Origin: an uncultured Oscillibacter sp.
GTDB lineage: Bacteria; Bacillota; Clostridia; Oscillospirales; Oscillospiraceae
NCBI GenBank assembly: GCA_900548505.1
Contig: URKI01000008.1
Coordinates: forward strand, 1-55,103
Direction of reading: 5' to 3'
Length of the DNA stretch: 55,103 bases
The notes under the pieces are model-generated. The model had not been told where the DNA came from. It made no database searches and worked only from the letters and a program-made list of their open reading frames with translations. Positions 47,408-55,103 of this stretch are shown here, one piece after another. Made by a program: the position numbers and the translations under genes. Every line of letters begins with the position of its first letter. Positions within the stretch are counted from its first letter, which is position 1.

Positions 47408-49410
47408 TTTCGCCCTATCTCAAAGGCGGCAAGGACAAAGCGCACCTTGCTTATCGCATGAACTATTTTGCCAAACGAGAAGGAGTGGAGATTTTAGTCG
47501 ATGAGCGCGGAAGCTTACCGGCTACGAAAAAACAGCAGGCGTATATCCGACGTCTCATTCAAACTTTTCCGGAGGCTGCGGATCTGCTGGAGTATAGCGA
47601 CTACCGAGACCAGCCCACGCGGGAGCGTGCCAACGAGTTCATCCGCCAGGCTCGGGAGGACTTCGTAGAGTCCCTGGATCAGCGGGAGAACTTCCTGGAC
47701 TACATAGCGCACCGTCCCGGTGTGCAGCTGGATGGTGAACATGGCCTATGGGATGCCCATGGGAAGGTGCATAATCTCGCAGCGGCAGTCCGGGAGGTAG
47801 CAGATCATCCCGGCAATGCATGGACACCAGTAGTGGCACTTCCTCGTGAGGATGCAGAGCGGTTGGGATATAACAACGCATCCAACTGGCAGGCACTGGT
47901 CAACGCGAATATCTGTGATATTGCCCGTGCCTACAAAATCCATCCGGATCACCTGCGCTGGTATGCAGCCTTTCACCGCAAAGAGAAAAATGTCCACATC
48001 CATATGGTGGTCTTTTCCTCTGACCCTAAAGAGGGATACCTCACGAAGCAGGGAATCCGGCAGCTCAAGTCCGCCTTCGCACGACAGATCTACCGGCAGG
48101 AGCTCATCAGCGTCTATGAGGAGCAGACGATATGGCGAGACCGTCTTGGGAAGGAAGCGGCGAACGCCATGGTGGAATCCATCCGACAGATGGCCAGCGG
48201 CACCATCCAGAATAGTCAGCTGGAGAGACTGACGTTGGAACTGGAAGAGCAGCTCCGTCACGTAAAAGGAAAAAAGGTCTATGGCTATCTGCCGGCCAAT
48301 GTAAAAATCACCGTGGATCAAATCGTTGACGAGCTGGCCCAGGATTCTCGCATTGCCGAAGTCTATGAACTCTGGCAGCAGCTAAGGGAGAAGATATACA
48401 GCGTCTACTCAAAAGATCTTCCACTTCGAATTCCCCTATCCGCACAGAAGGAATTCAAGAGTGTGCGGAATATGGTCATTCGGGAGACACTGCGGATGTC
48501 GCAGGAGCTGGTCCAGTCAGAAACCGACGAGATTGCTGGCGAGATTGAGCCGGACGGCCCAGTATCCGATGACCCGCTGAAATCAGACATCGAGACGTCG
48601 CCTCCTCTGTTCAGTAAGGAGCGGCGGTATTGGACGGCCAGGAAGTACCTCCGCGGCAGCGATACCACACCGCCGGATTACGGGCGTGCGGTCCACCTTC
48701 TCCTGATGGAGGCCAACGACGGAAACGCCCAGGCCATGTGCGACCTGGGGCGTGTCTACCGCGAGGGCCTCCTTCCGGGCAGTGGTCCCGACCCGGAGAA
48801 GGCGCGGGAGTGGTACGCAAAGGCGCTGGCAGCCTTCCGGGAAAAGGAGCATACGGCGCCCAACAGCCAGACGGAGTATCGGATCGCAAGGCTGTATGCC
48901 AACGGCCTCGGTGTGGAGGTAGATGATGCGGAGGCGGAACGCTGGTTCCGCCTGGCTGCCGAAAAGGAGAATCCGTTCGCACAGAATGCGCTGGCCTCTC
49001 TGCTGCTCAAGCAGGGAAAGCCGGAGGAGGCTGCCAGGTGGTTGGAGCGCGCGGCAAAGCAAGGAAATCCAGCGGCGCAGTATGCCCTGGGAAGACTTCA
49101 TCTGCTGGGGACCGGCGTCCCGCAGGACAGGGAACTCGCAATGGAGCTGCTGGGCCGGTCCGCTGCACAGGGAGATAGCCGCGCTGCGGCACTGGCAAAG
49201 GAGCCGGAACGGGTGTCCTTGTTGCCGGCGGCGATGGCAGTCACCAGAATGCTCCATCACATGAGTCGGATTTTCGAACACAACTGCAAACAGGACCAAG
49301 TCTTTCAGGGACTCCAGATTGACCGGAAGCGGTGGCGGGAGCTGCAGGAACTGCGGATCGCCATGGGTCACATGCCGGACGATCATGAGGAGCCCCACAT
49401 GAATTTCTAA
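47389..49410 (+). CDS. MobP3-like relaxase with C-terminal Sel1 repeats
   Basis: The 673-aa protein opens ARIVLISPYLKGGKDKAHLA, has PATKKQQAYIRRLIQTFPEA as in Clostridia MobP3/MobL-type relaxases, and the metal-binding motif FHRKEKNVHIHMVVFS (His196, His203, His205). From about 435 to 605 it carries Sel1-like repeats (AQAMCDLGRVYREGLLP; TEYRIARLYANGLGVEV; PFAQNALASLLLKQGKPEEA; PAAQYALGRLHLLGTGVPQD), a protein-binding solenoid. It would nick oriT and pilot the strand to VirD4. GTG 47389 follows AAGGTGAT. It ends PHMNF. Confidence 0.88.
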   Translation: MARIVLISPYLKGGKDKAHLAYRMNYFAKREGVEILVDERGSLPATKKQQAYIRRLIQTFPEAADLLEYSDYRDQPTRERANEFIRQAREDFVESLDQRENFLDYIAHRPGVQLDGEHGLWDAHGKVHNLAAAVREVADHPGNAWTPVVALPREDAERLGYNNASNWQALVNANICDIARAYKIHPDHLRWYAAFHRKEKNVHIHMVVFSSDPKEGYLTKQGIRQLKSAFARQIYRQELISVYEEQTIWRDRLGKEAANAMVESIRQMASGTIQNSQLERLTLELEEQLRHVKGKKVYGYLPANVKITVDQIVDELAQDSRIAEVYELWQQLREKIYSVYSKDLPLRIPLSAQKEFKSVRNMVIRETLRMSQELVQSETDEIAGEIEPDGPVSDDPLKSDIETSPPLFSKERRYWTARKYLRGSDTTPPDYGRAVHLLLMEANDGNAQAMCDLGRVYREGLLPGSGPDPEKAREWYAKALAAFREKEHTAPNSQTEYRIARLYANGLGVEVDDAEAERWFRLAAEKENPFAQNALASLLLKQGKPEEAARWLERAAKQGNPAAQYALGRLHLLGTGVPQDRELAMELLGRSAAQGDSRAAALAKEPERVSLLPAAMAVTRMLHHMSRIFEHNCKQDQVFQGLQIDRKRWRELQELRIAMGHMPDDHEEPHMNF

Positions 49411-49433
49411 GATAAGAGAGGAGGAATCTCTAA

Positions 49434-50354
49434 ATGGGGACCTTTGTCTATTTCACAGAAGAACAAAAACGGCAGGCCAATAATGTGGACTTGGAGGCAT
49501 ACCTGCTCCGACGGGGAGAGAAGCTGCTCCCCTCTGGACGGGAAAAACGCCTGGCGTCAGATCGTAGCATCACGATCCGCGGTAACGAGTGGTTCGATCA
49601 TGAGACGCAGACCGGCGGGCATCCGATTGATTTTCTCCGCATCCACTACAACATGTCCTTTCCGGAGGCGATGCGGGAACTGATGGGCGGGAATTTCGGA
49701 CAGGAGCTTCCGACGGCGAAGAAGAAAGATGCGCAGCCGAAGCCGTTTGCCTTGCCTCCGGAAAACGCAAATATGCGGCGGACTTTCGCATATCTACTCC
49801 GGCAGCGTCATATTGACCGGGATGTGTTGATCGAATTCGTGAGAGCCAAGCTGATCTATGAGGATGCGGACCATCACAACGCCGTATTCGTGGGCAGGGA
49901 TGAAAATGGCACTGCAAAGCACGCGCACATGCGCAGCACCAATAGCTGGGGAGATCCTTTTCGCCTGAACGTGGAGGGGTGTGATCCCGGATACAGTTTC
50001 CATTATGACGGGAAAGATGGGCGCCTCTTTGTGTTTGAGGCGCCTATTGACCTATTGTCGTACATTTCCCTGCATCCGGATCGGTGGCGAGAGCATAGCT
50101 ATGTAGCCTGCTGCGGGACATCGGTCATTCCTGTAATCACGTGCCTGGATCGGATGGCGCGGCCGGAGGAGGTAGTGCTGTGCCTGGACAATGACACGGC
50201 TGGCCATAAAGCCAGCCGCCGGATGGAGGAGCAGCTCAATGAAAAGTGTAGCCTCACAATCCGAAGGGAGGTACCGACACTGAAGGACTGGAACGATGAC
50301 CTCTGTGCAATGCGGGAGGAACCTGCACTAAGGATGGGGGGTATGGGAAGGTGA
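49434..50354 (+). CDS. DUF3991/TOPRIM primase-like protein with MGGMGR ending
   Basis: The 306-aa protein has an N-terminal zinc-less CHC2-like DUF3991 part (EWFDHETQTGGHPIDFLRIH) and a C-terminal TOPRIM fold with the acidic motifs FVFEAPIDLLSY and VVLCLDNDTAGHKAS. Such proteins are primase-like and often sit by relaxases, where they could prime the complementary strand in the recipient. It ends EPALRMGGMGR, sharing the methionine-rich tag. The stop overlaps the virD4 GTG by 4 nt. AGAGGAGG precedes the ATG. Confidence 0.86.
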   Translation: MGTFVYFTEEQKRQANNVDLEAYLLRRGEKLLPSGREKRLASDRSITIRGNEWFDHETQTGGHPIDFLRIHYNMSFPEAMRELMGGNFGQELPTAKKKDAQPKPFALPPENANMRRTFAYLLRQRHIDRDVLIEFVRAKLIYEDADHHNAVFVGRDENGTAKHAHMRSTNSWGDPFRLNVEGCDPGYSFHYDGKDGRLFVFEAPIDLLSYISLHPDRWREHSYVACCGTSVIPVITCLDRMARPEEVVLCLDNDTAGHKASRRMEEQLNEKCSLTIRREVPTLKDWNDDLCAMREEPALRMGGMGR

Positions 50355-52150
50355 ACGATAGTGCATGGACCCTGATTGGCTTTGCTGCTGTTATGGTGAT
50401 TGTGATCGCTGGACTGTCCCTGGCCTCACAGCACTACACCTTGAACATCAAAAGCCGCACCGTGGGCGATGGGCAGCACGGGACCGCGCGATGGGCGACC
50501 AAGCAGGAAATCCATCATACCTACCACTTGGTGCGCTATGACCCACAGGCTTGGCGCAGAGGAAAAAAACTGCCGAAGGTGCAGGGTATCATCGCAGGCA
50601 GCGTCGGGAGGAACCCGACTCCCATCGAGTTCAAGGTCAGAAAGAAGAAAATCTGCATTCATGTGGAGCGGCTTCCTTTCCAGAGGAACAAATGCATGAA
50701 AGCGATTGTGGATGGAGACGACATCCATTGTCTGATGATCGGCGCCAGTGGTGCCGGTAAGACAGCTAATTTTTTGTATCCTAATCTGGAATACACCTGT
50801 GCCACGGGAATGAGCTTCCTAGCGCTGGACAGCAAGGGAGACTTGGCTCGGAACTACGCAACCATCGCAAAAAAGTATTACGGCTACAAGATCTCCATCA
50901 TTGACCTGCGGAACCCGACGCGATCGGATGGAGACAGCCTCCTGACGCTGATCAACCGATACTCAGACAAGGCACGGGCGGAGCCGGACAATCTGGGATA
51001 TAAGGCCAAGGCAGAAAAGTATGCGAAGATCCTTGCAAAGACGATCATCAATCAAGGCGGTGAGTCCGGGCAGTTCGGTGAGAACGCATATTTTTATGAT
51101 GCAGCAGAGGGCGCCCTTGCTGCCATGACGCTGCTCCTGTCGGAGTTTCTCCCACCTGGAGAGGGGGAGGCCGATGTGAGGCACATCATCTCAGTATTTA
51201 AGCTGACACAGGACCTCCTGGCGCCCAGTCAGTTTAACCAGGAGAAAAATGGATTTCAGGCTCTCATGGATCTGCTCCCGCCGACGCACAAGGCAAGATG
51301 GCTGGCGGGCTCTGCCCTCAACGCCTCGGACCAGACCATGGCGTCCGTCATGTCCACGATCCTGTCCCGCCTCAATGCGTTCCTGGATACCGAGATGGAG
51401 CAGATACTCTGTTTTGATAACTCCATTGATGCGGAGACTTTTGCCTCGGAAAGATGTGCGATTTTTTTGATCCTGCCGGAAGAAGATCGAACGAAAAACT
51501 TCATGGCGACACTCATGATCCAGAACCTATCCAACGAACTCTTCGCCATTGCGGATCGGAATGAGGGAAAGCTGAAGAACCGCGTCGTGTTTTTCTGTGA
51601 CGAGTTCGGTACCATGCCGCCCTTCGATGTCATGGCACTGTTTTCAGCTGGCAGGTCACGGAAACTGACGATGGTGCCCATCATTCAGAGCGTCGCGCAG
51701 CTGGAGGACAACTATAAGAAAACGGGCAGTGAAATACTGACTGATAACTGCCAGCTGACGGTTGCCGGCGGCTTTACCCCTCAAAGCGAAACTGCGGAGT
51801 CTGTGTCTCGTGCTCTGGGAAACCGCACAGTCCTCTCCGGCAGTGTTTCCAGAGGAAAAAATGATCCCAGTCAGTCGCTGCAGATGATGGAGCGCCCACT
51901 GATGTCACCGGATGAATTGAAGTCCATTCCGAAAGGTCATTTCATCGTGATGAAAACTGGTACCCATCCTATGCAGACAAGGCTGCCTCTCTTCCTGGAC
52001 TGGGGAATCACATTTGACGAGCCCTACCAAATGCCGGAGAGAGCCAATCGTAAAATTGCCTATGCCAATAAGGAGGATCTGGTCAACAGCATCCTAGCCA
52101 GCAGGCCAGGTCGCGGATTCTATAACACCAAGCGGGAGGGGATGATATGA
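50351..52150 (+). CDS. virD4: VirD4/TraG-type coupling ATPase
   Basis: The 599-aa protein has an N-terminal membrane helix (about 4-24, WTLIGFAAVMVIVIAGLSLA), Walker A GASGAGKT (131-138), FLALDSKGDLARNYATIAKK, a Walker B region (RVVFFCDEFGTMPPFD) and a Gln in IIQSVAQLEDNY, as in VirD4/TraG proteins. It hands the relaxosome and any protein substrates to the channel. GTG 50351 overlaps the primase stop. Length and motifs are complete. Confidence 0.93.
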   Translation: MNDSAWTLIGFAAVMVIVIAGLSLASQHYTLNIKSRTVGDGQHGTARWATKQEIHHTYHLVRYDPQAWRRGKKLPKVQGIIAGSVGRNPTPIEFKVRKKKICIHVERLPFQRNKCMKAIVDGDDIHCLMIGASGAGKTANFLYPNLEYTCATGMSFLALDSKGDLARNYATIAKKYYGYKISIIDLRNPTRSDGDSLLTLINRYSDKARAEPDNLGYKAKAEKYAKILAKTIINQGGESGQFGENAYFYDAAEGALAAMTLLLSEFLPPGEGEADVRHIISVFKLTQDLLAPSQFNQEKNGFQALMDLLPPTHKARWLAGSALNASDQTMASVMSTILSRLNAFLDTEMEQILCFDNSIDAETFASERCAIFLILPEEDRTKNFMATLMIQNLSNELFAIADRNEGKLKNRVVFFCDEFGTMPPFDVMALFSAGRSRKLTMVPIIQSVAQLEDNYKKTGSEILTDNCQLTVAGGFTPQSETAESVSRALGNRTVLSGSVSRGKNDPSQSLQMMERPLMSPDELKSIPKGHFIVMKTGTHPMQTRLPLFLDWGITFDEPYQMPERANRKIAYANKEDLVNSILASRPGRGFYNTKREGMI

Positions 52151-52404
52151 GCTATTTCGATGCGGTCTATATGGACCATGAACTGTCTCCCCGCGCCAAG
52201 ATGGTCTATATGTATCTCCATGACCGCGCCAACAGGGAAGGGGAGAGCTGGTATGCCATCAATACAATCGCGTCAGATCTTGGCCTCTCCCGCTCCACAG
52301 TGAAGCGCGCCCTTGGCGACCTCGTTCGCCAGGGGCGCGTGGAGAAAAAACCGCGGTACCGGAAAAATGGTGGTTGCACCTCAAACCTCTACAGACTGCT
52401 GTAA
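52147..52404 (+). CDS. Small helix-turn-helix protein
   Basis: The 85-aa protein has a winged helix-turn-helix (LSPRAKMVYMYLHDRANREG; INTIASDLGLSRSTVKRAL) like those of element replication or transfer regulators, and a basic wing. It overlaps virD4 by 4 nt and is the last gene of the transfer operon, closed by a terminator. Confidence 0.78.
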   Translation: MSYFDAVYMDHELSPRAKMVYMYLHDRANREGESWYAINTIASDLGLSRSTVKRALGDLVRQGRVEKKPRYRKNGGCTSNLYRLL

Positions 52405-52445
52405 AAAAGAGCGCATCTCCCGCCAAGGGAGGATTGCGCTCTTTT
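52405..52445 (+). terminator. Terminator of the mobilization operon
   Basis: AAAAGAGCGCA (52405-52415) pairs with TGCGCTCTTTT (52435-52445). An inner CTCCC/GGGAG pair extends the stem. The A-rich and T-rich flanks make it bidirectional. Confidence 0.88.
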
Positions 52446-53127
52446 GCTGGACCGGGGACCGGGTCATCATGACCCATCCAGAAGGCCCAATAGAAGATAC
52501 GATTATATTCAGAGAAAAACAACTACAAAAAAGATTGATGAACAACCAGTATTATTGTAGCCGTTTCTCAAAAAGAGTGATATGGTACGACAGGAACTTT
52601 ATCCGGATAGCCACACTCAATCACGCCACTTTGAGTTCGCAATATAAACATGTTACCTCCGCTGGTTTTCCTGATAACGTATTTTTGGATGTTTTTGAAA
52701 ATGTCGTGTTGCACTTTGGAGTTGAAAATTGTCTTAGCTTTTAAAACAAGTTCTAGTGTCACATTAGAATGGAGATGAACATAATCATTTTGTTAAGGCG
52801 AGAGAAGGGGGGAAGTCTACCTGTGATTATCATCTCGACTTATTTGTGATTATAGTAGATTATGGACTTGCTCTACATGATTGTAGTATCAAATGAAGTC
52901 GCTCGCATTAAATACACAATTGCGCTCACCTAGTACTCTCCTGTAAGCATTAAGAGTTTGGGGAAAGTTATTATGATTGATAGAGAGGTTCACATAGATG
53001 CATAGTAGTAGCGTCCAAATTACCAGTATTATGTGGTTTCGCCGGTTGATGCCCTCATTAACTGTTAACCAGAGAGCGGCATAGAGGACCGCCTGACTTG
53101 GGATAGCTGAGAGCTTCATTGCGGTCA
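52446..53127. other. Region without a supported gene
   Basis: I see no convincing gene in these bases. A minus-strand frame at 52568-52762 (with GVIECGYPDKVPVVPYHSF) and a plus-strand frame at 52313-52744 have no clear ribosome site. AT content is mixed and the frames look like decayed mobile DNA. Confidence 0.45.
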
Positions 53128-53481
53128 GAGCTTGGAAGTGCTGCTCTCGGATCGGCTCGGCGGTGGAACATGGCGGGCCGTCTCCTTTGAGTACAATGGC
53201 GACGGATGGTGGTAATATGCCTGGGAAGCTTGTGGGGCTTGCAGGTGGGCCTGTGGGCGTGTAAAAGAGCAGAGGGCTGATATGAATTGCTGCTATACTG
53301 ATGAAGAGCTGAAGGAAGATGTGGGCGTACCATCGGAATTAGAGCGAAGGATATTGAGAAAATCCAGTTCTGCGGCTTGTGGCATATTCGCTTCCGGGCC
53401 TTTGGTAGTGACTTTTATTATTATCGGGCCGATTCCGGTGACACGGGGTATCCGGTTGAGTCGCCCTGGCAATGGGAGTAA
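53128..53481 (+). pseudogene. Decayed reading frame, unknown
   Basis: One frame reads SLEVLLSDRLGGGTWRAVSF, hits a stop after GDGWW (near 53213), then continues ACGACRWACGRVKEQRADM and DEELKEDVGVPSELER. Just after, near 53350, the coding sense moves to another frame, DIEKIQFCGLWHIRFRAFGS...SPWQWE, ending at 53481. One in-frame stop and one frameshift suggest a dead gene. I do not recognise the family. Confidence 0.4.
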
Positions 53482-53615
53482 TGATAGAAAAAGCCAGCCT
53501 GATTTGGTCCGATTTTTCTCGTTTTCTGTATTCCTATATTGCTATAAAAAATGTATATGGTAAAATTAGGAAAAAGAAAGATGGATTATAAATAACTACA
53601 ATTCTGCAAAGAGGA

Positions 53616-53900
53616 GTGGTGACCAAAGATAATAGCTGTAGCCAATCAGAAAAGCGGCGTCGGAAAGACAACTACTGCCCAGGCACTGGCTGTAAGTCTG
53701 GCCGGGAAGGGGACCGGGTGCTGGGGATTGATTTTAACCCCCAGGGCAATTTTTCTACGGCCTGCAGCGTGGAGAGCTACAATGTACCTACGATTTATGA
53801 GGTGATGAAACGGGTGGCCACCATCCAGGGGCCATGCAACACACGAAGTGTGGCTATGACCTGGAGCTACTGGCCGGGAGCCAGAGGCAGGAAGCTCGGA
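53616..53900 (+). pseudogene. Frameshifted ParA partition ATPase remnant
   Basis: The ParA start VANQKSGVGKTTTAQALAVS (P-loop at about 53640-53700) lies in one frame. It shifts near 53706-53716 to RVLGIDFNPQGNFSTA, which continues to TIYEVMKR near 53810. The GTG start at 53616 is in the second frame, so two compensating shifts separate start, P-loop and Walker A' region. After 53830 sequence is lost; only GYDLELLAGSQ (about 53852-53884) fits a ParA interior. It cannot make a working ATPase. GAGGAG precedes the start. Confidence 0.7.
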
Positions 53901-53946
53901 GCGGCATCCGGCAGCGGAAGGGAAGAACAAGGCTCGTGTGCAGCGG

Positions 53947-54066
53947 TCTTATTTTATAGATCGTGACTTGGATAAAGCGTTACGGAAGATTGGGTTGGAA
54001 GAGGAAAAGAAATTGACGGAAGTTCTAAATGAGATTTTGGGGATGGGGCTTCAAAAGTATTTATAG
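53947..54066 (+). pseudogene. C-terminal remnant of a ribbon-helix-helix-like partition protein
   Basis: An open frame of 39 codons reads SYFIDRDLDKALRKIGLEEE...LTEVLNEILGMGLQKYL and stops at 54066. It is fused to unrelated sequence upstream and has no start. It resembles small proteins encoded beside parA. Confidence 0.5.
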
Positions 54067-54094
54067 AAGGTTTTTCAATGTGATAAGGCAGGAG

Positions 54095-54305
54095 ATGCCT
54101 AACACGAAGAAGGACGACCCAAGCAGGACAGAGAAACGAAGAAGCGGGTGAGCCTCTCGGTGCAGCCAAGTCTTTATGAGGACATCAGAAGATCGCCTAT
54201 GTACAGCGACGTAGTACAATCGAGTTGGTTGCATCGCTTTTGGAGCAATATCAAAAAGAGCATAGGCAGGAGTTAGCTGAGTACGATGCAATTATAAAAG
54301 TGTAA
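54095..54305 (+). pseudogene. Frameshifted ribbon-helix-helix partition-type protein
   Basis: From ATG 54095 (MPNTKKDDPSRTEK) the frame breaks within 20 codons. The next frame gives KKRVSLSVQPSLYEDI. A second shift near 54187-54192 gives IAYVQRRSTIELVASLLEQY...EYDAIIKV and a stop at 54303-54305. The joined product would be a typical plasmid ribbon-helix-helix protein of about 70 residues. Confidence 0.55.
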
Positions 54306-54319
54306 AGGAGAAACACTTT

Positions 54320-54967
54320 ATGAAAAAAATGTTTTTTGTTGAGCACAAAAAAGCAATTATTATATCGTTTTTCGCTGTTATACTTGTTTTTTGTTGTTTT
54401 ATTGCTTGGGCAGCTAAAACGAGAGAGGAAAGCTACTTACCATTACTCGAAAAGATGGATGATACGAACAGGGGATTGATAGGAAAGGAAACTATTGTAG
54501 AGGGGGATGTAGATAATAAGAGTATTTTAGATAAAGTTTATATGAATATGGGAGCTGAATCAGCAAAAACGGATTTGGTAACAAAGTGGGAGAATAAAAA
54601 TGGAATTTCGCCAAGTGTGATACGAGAAGTAGATGTTCAAGATGGGATTACACCTGAACTGATAGGTGGAAATAATGCGATGGGCATTTTTACGAAAGAT
54701 GATGGAAGCGGTTGGACATTGGAAAAAGGCGATAAATTATGCTGGGATTTTGAAAAATATCCATTAAATAGTGGTAGTGAGGTTGGACAATCACTGATAA
54801 TTGGTTATATAAAAGACGGAACATTATTTGACGGAAAATTATTCCAAAGCCAATTATCTGAAACGTATGAAGTAGAAGCAACTGAAGATGGTATGTACTA
54901 TATTTATTTTCAGTGTGTTTCTTCTGATAATATTTCGTTAAAGGAGGGAGAAATCTATGTAAAGTGA
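54320..54967 (+). CDS. Membrane-anchored extracellular protein, unknown
   Basis: The 215-aa protein has a basic start and one membrane helix (about 11-31, AIIISFFAVILVFCCFIAWA). The outer part is polar and acidic (KMDDTNRGLIGKETIVEGDV; GIFTKDDGSGWTLEKGDKLC). No domain is recognised. AAAGGAG precedes the ATG. It is AT-rich and A-ending in codon use, unlike the conjugation genes, so it was acquired from another source. It is followed 49 nt later by another gene start. Confidence 0.7.
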   Translation: MKKMFFVEHKKAIIISFFAVILVFCCFIAWAAKTREESYLPLLEKMDDTNRGLIGKETIVEGDVDNKSILDKVYMNMGAESAKTDLVTKWENKNGISPSVIREVDVQDGITPELIGGNNAMGIFTKDDGSGWTLEKGDKLCWDFEKYPLNSGSEVGQSLIIGYIKDGTLFDGKLFQSQLSETYEVEATEDGMYYIYFQCVSSDNISLKEGEIYVK

Positions 54968-55016
54968 AATTATAGAACGTACAAACAAAATAGAAATGAA
55001 AGGAAGGTATACTACT

Positions 55017-55055
55017 ATGAAAAAGTTGTGTTCTCTGGCGTTATCGTTGATTATG
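55017..55055 (+). CDS. Start of an exported-protein gene, cut by adapter
   Basis: AAGGAAGG then ATG at 55017 begins MKKLCSLALSLIM, a signal-peptide start. The genomic sequence ends at 55055; the codons after that are adapter (the familiar LIHISEPTR-like artefact). Confidence 0.55.
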
Positions 55056-55103
55056 CTGTCTCTTATACACATCTCCGAGCCCACGAGACCGGAGCCTATC
55101 TCG
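55056..55103. other. Untrimmed Nextera adapter (reverse complement)
   Basis: Bases 55056-55089 start CTGTCTCTTATACACATCT and continue through the Nextera read-2 arm. Bases 55090-55097 (CGGAGCCT) are the complement of the index at 2-9, and ATCTCG is the start of the P7 arm. Confidence 0.98.

Noticed and set aside
12136..52445. CRISPR arrays, rRNA genes and insertion sequences
   Set aside because: No regularly spaced short repeats, no rRNA-like stretches and no transposase frame with terminal repeats were seen.
52568..52762. 64-aa minus-strand frame ending GYPDKVPVVPYHSF
   Set aside because: No ribosome site, no known domain, and the surroundings look decayed.

Overview
The window is a 55.1 kb assembled contig. 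Both ends still carry Nextera adapter read-through (1-43 and 55056-55103), so neither end is a biological boundary. Low-G+C Gram-positive housekeeping genes in a GC-rich setting, strong AGGAGG ribosome sites, GTG and TTG starts, a PorGDAB operon and Tn1549/CTn-type conjugation genes point to an anaerobic gut Clostridia, most likely Oscillospiraceae (Flavonifractor/Lawsonibacter/Intestinimonas-like). The taxon is an inference from gene content, not from a marker-gene match.

Layout. (1) 44-12135 is ordinary chromosome: birA, udk, a zinc-ribbon/SH3 membrane protein, an ABC half-transporter, ylmH, small conserved genes, an XpaC-like protein, porGDAB, an MGMT-like gene, an Smr-domain gene, a YjbQ-family gene, and two tRNA-Ser genes (UGA, GCU). 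(2) 12136-52445 is an integrative conjugative element (ICE) of the Tn1549-like Clostridia type. It opens with hairpins and an SOS-controlled Y-family polymerase/YolD pair. A long accessory block follows: DUF4313/DUF4314/YodL/DUF3849/ArdA-like proteins, a Dam-type methylase and a SpoVG-like protein. Next come a surface block (membrane protein, sortase, CAP protein, 1571-aa Cna_B adhesin) and a HepT/MntA toxin-antitoxin pair. The type IV secretion block holds DUF3852, TrbL/VirB6, PrgI/VirB3, VirB4 and an NlpC/P60 hydrolase, interleaved with a two-gene cytosine-5 methyltransferase and a PAPS-reductase-like gene. Last come a candidate oriT, a ribbon-helix-helix accessory protein, a MobP3-like relaxase with Sel1 repeats, a TOPRIM primase-like protein, VirD4 and an HTH protein. 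(3) About 15.6-17.6 kb is an AT-rich foreign insert that interrupts an ArdA-like gene. (4) 52446-54305 holds no intact gene; it carries frameshifted remnants of a ParA plus ribbon-helix-helix partition module. (5) 54320-55055 is an AT-rich secreted-protein gene and the start of another, cut by the adapter. No integrase or recombinase is visible, so the element is either incomplete here or its integrase lies off the contig.

How it works together: VirB4, VirD4, VirB6/VirB3-like proteins and the NlpC hydrolase would build the mating channel. The relaxase and its accessory protein would nick oriT. The sortase, adhesin and CAP protein would act in cell contact. The methylases and antirestriction-like proteins would protect incoming DNA. 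The most unusual signal is a short methionine-rich C-terminus (MGGMxMK-like) shared by many otherwise unrelated element proteins, including the primase-like protein, the SpoVG-like protein and the accessory proteins. It could be a common sorting or translocation tag.
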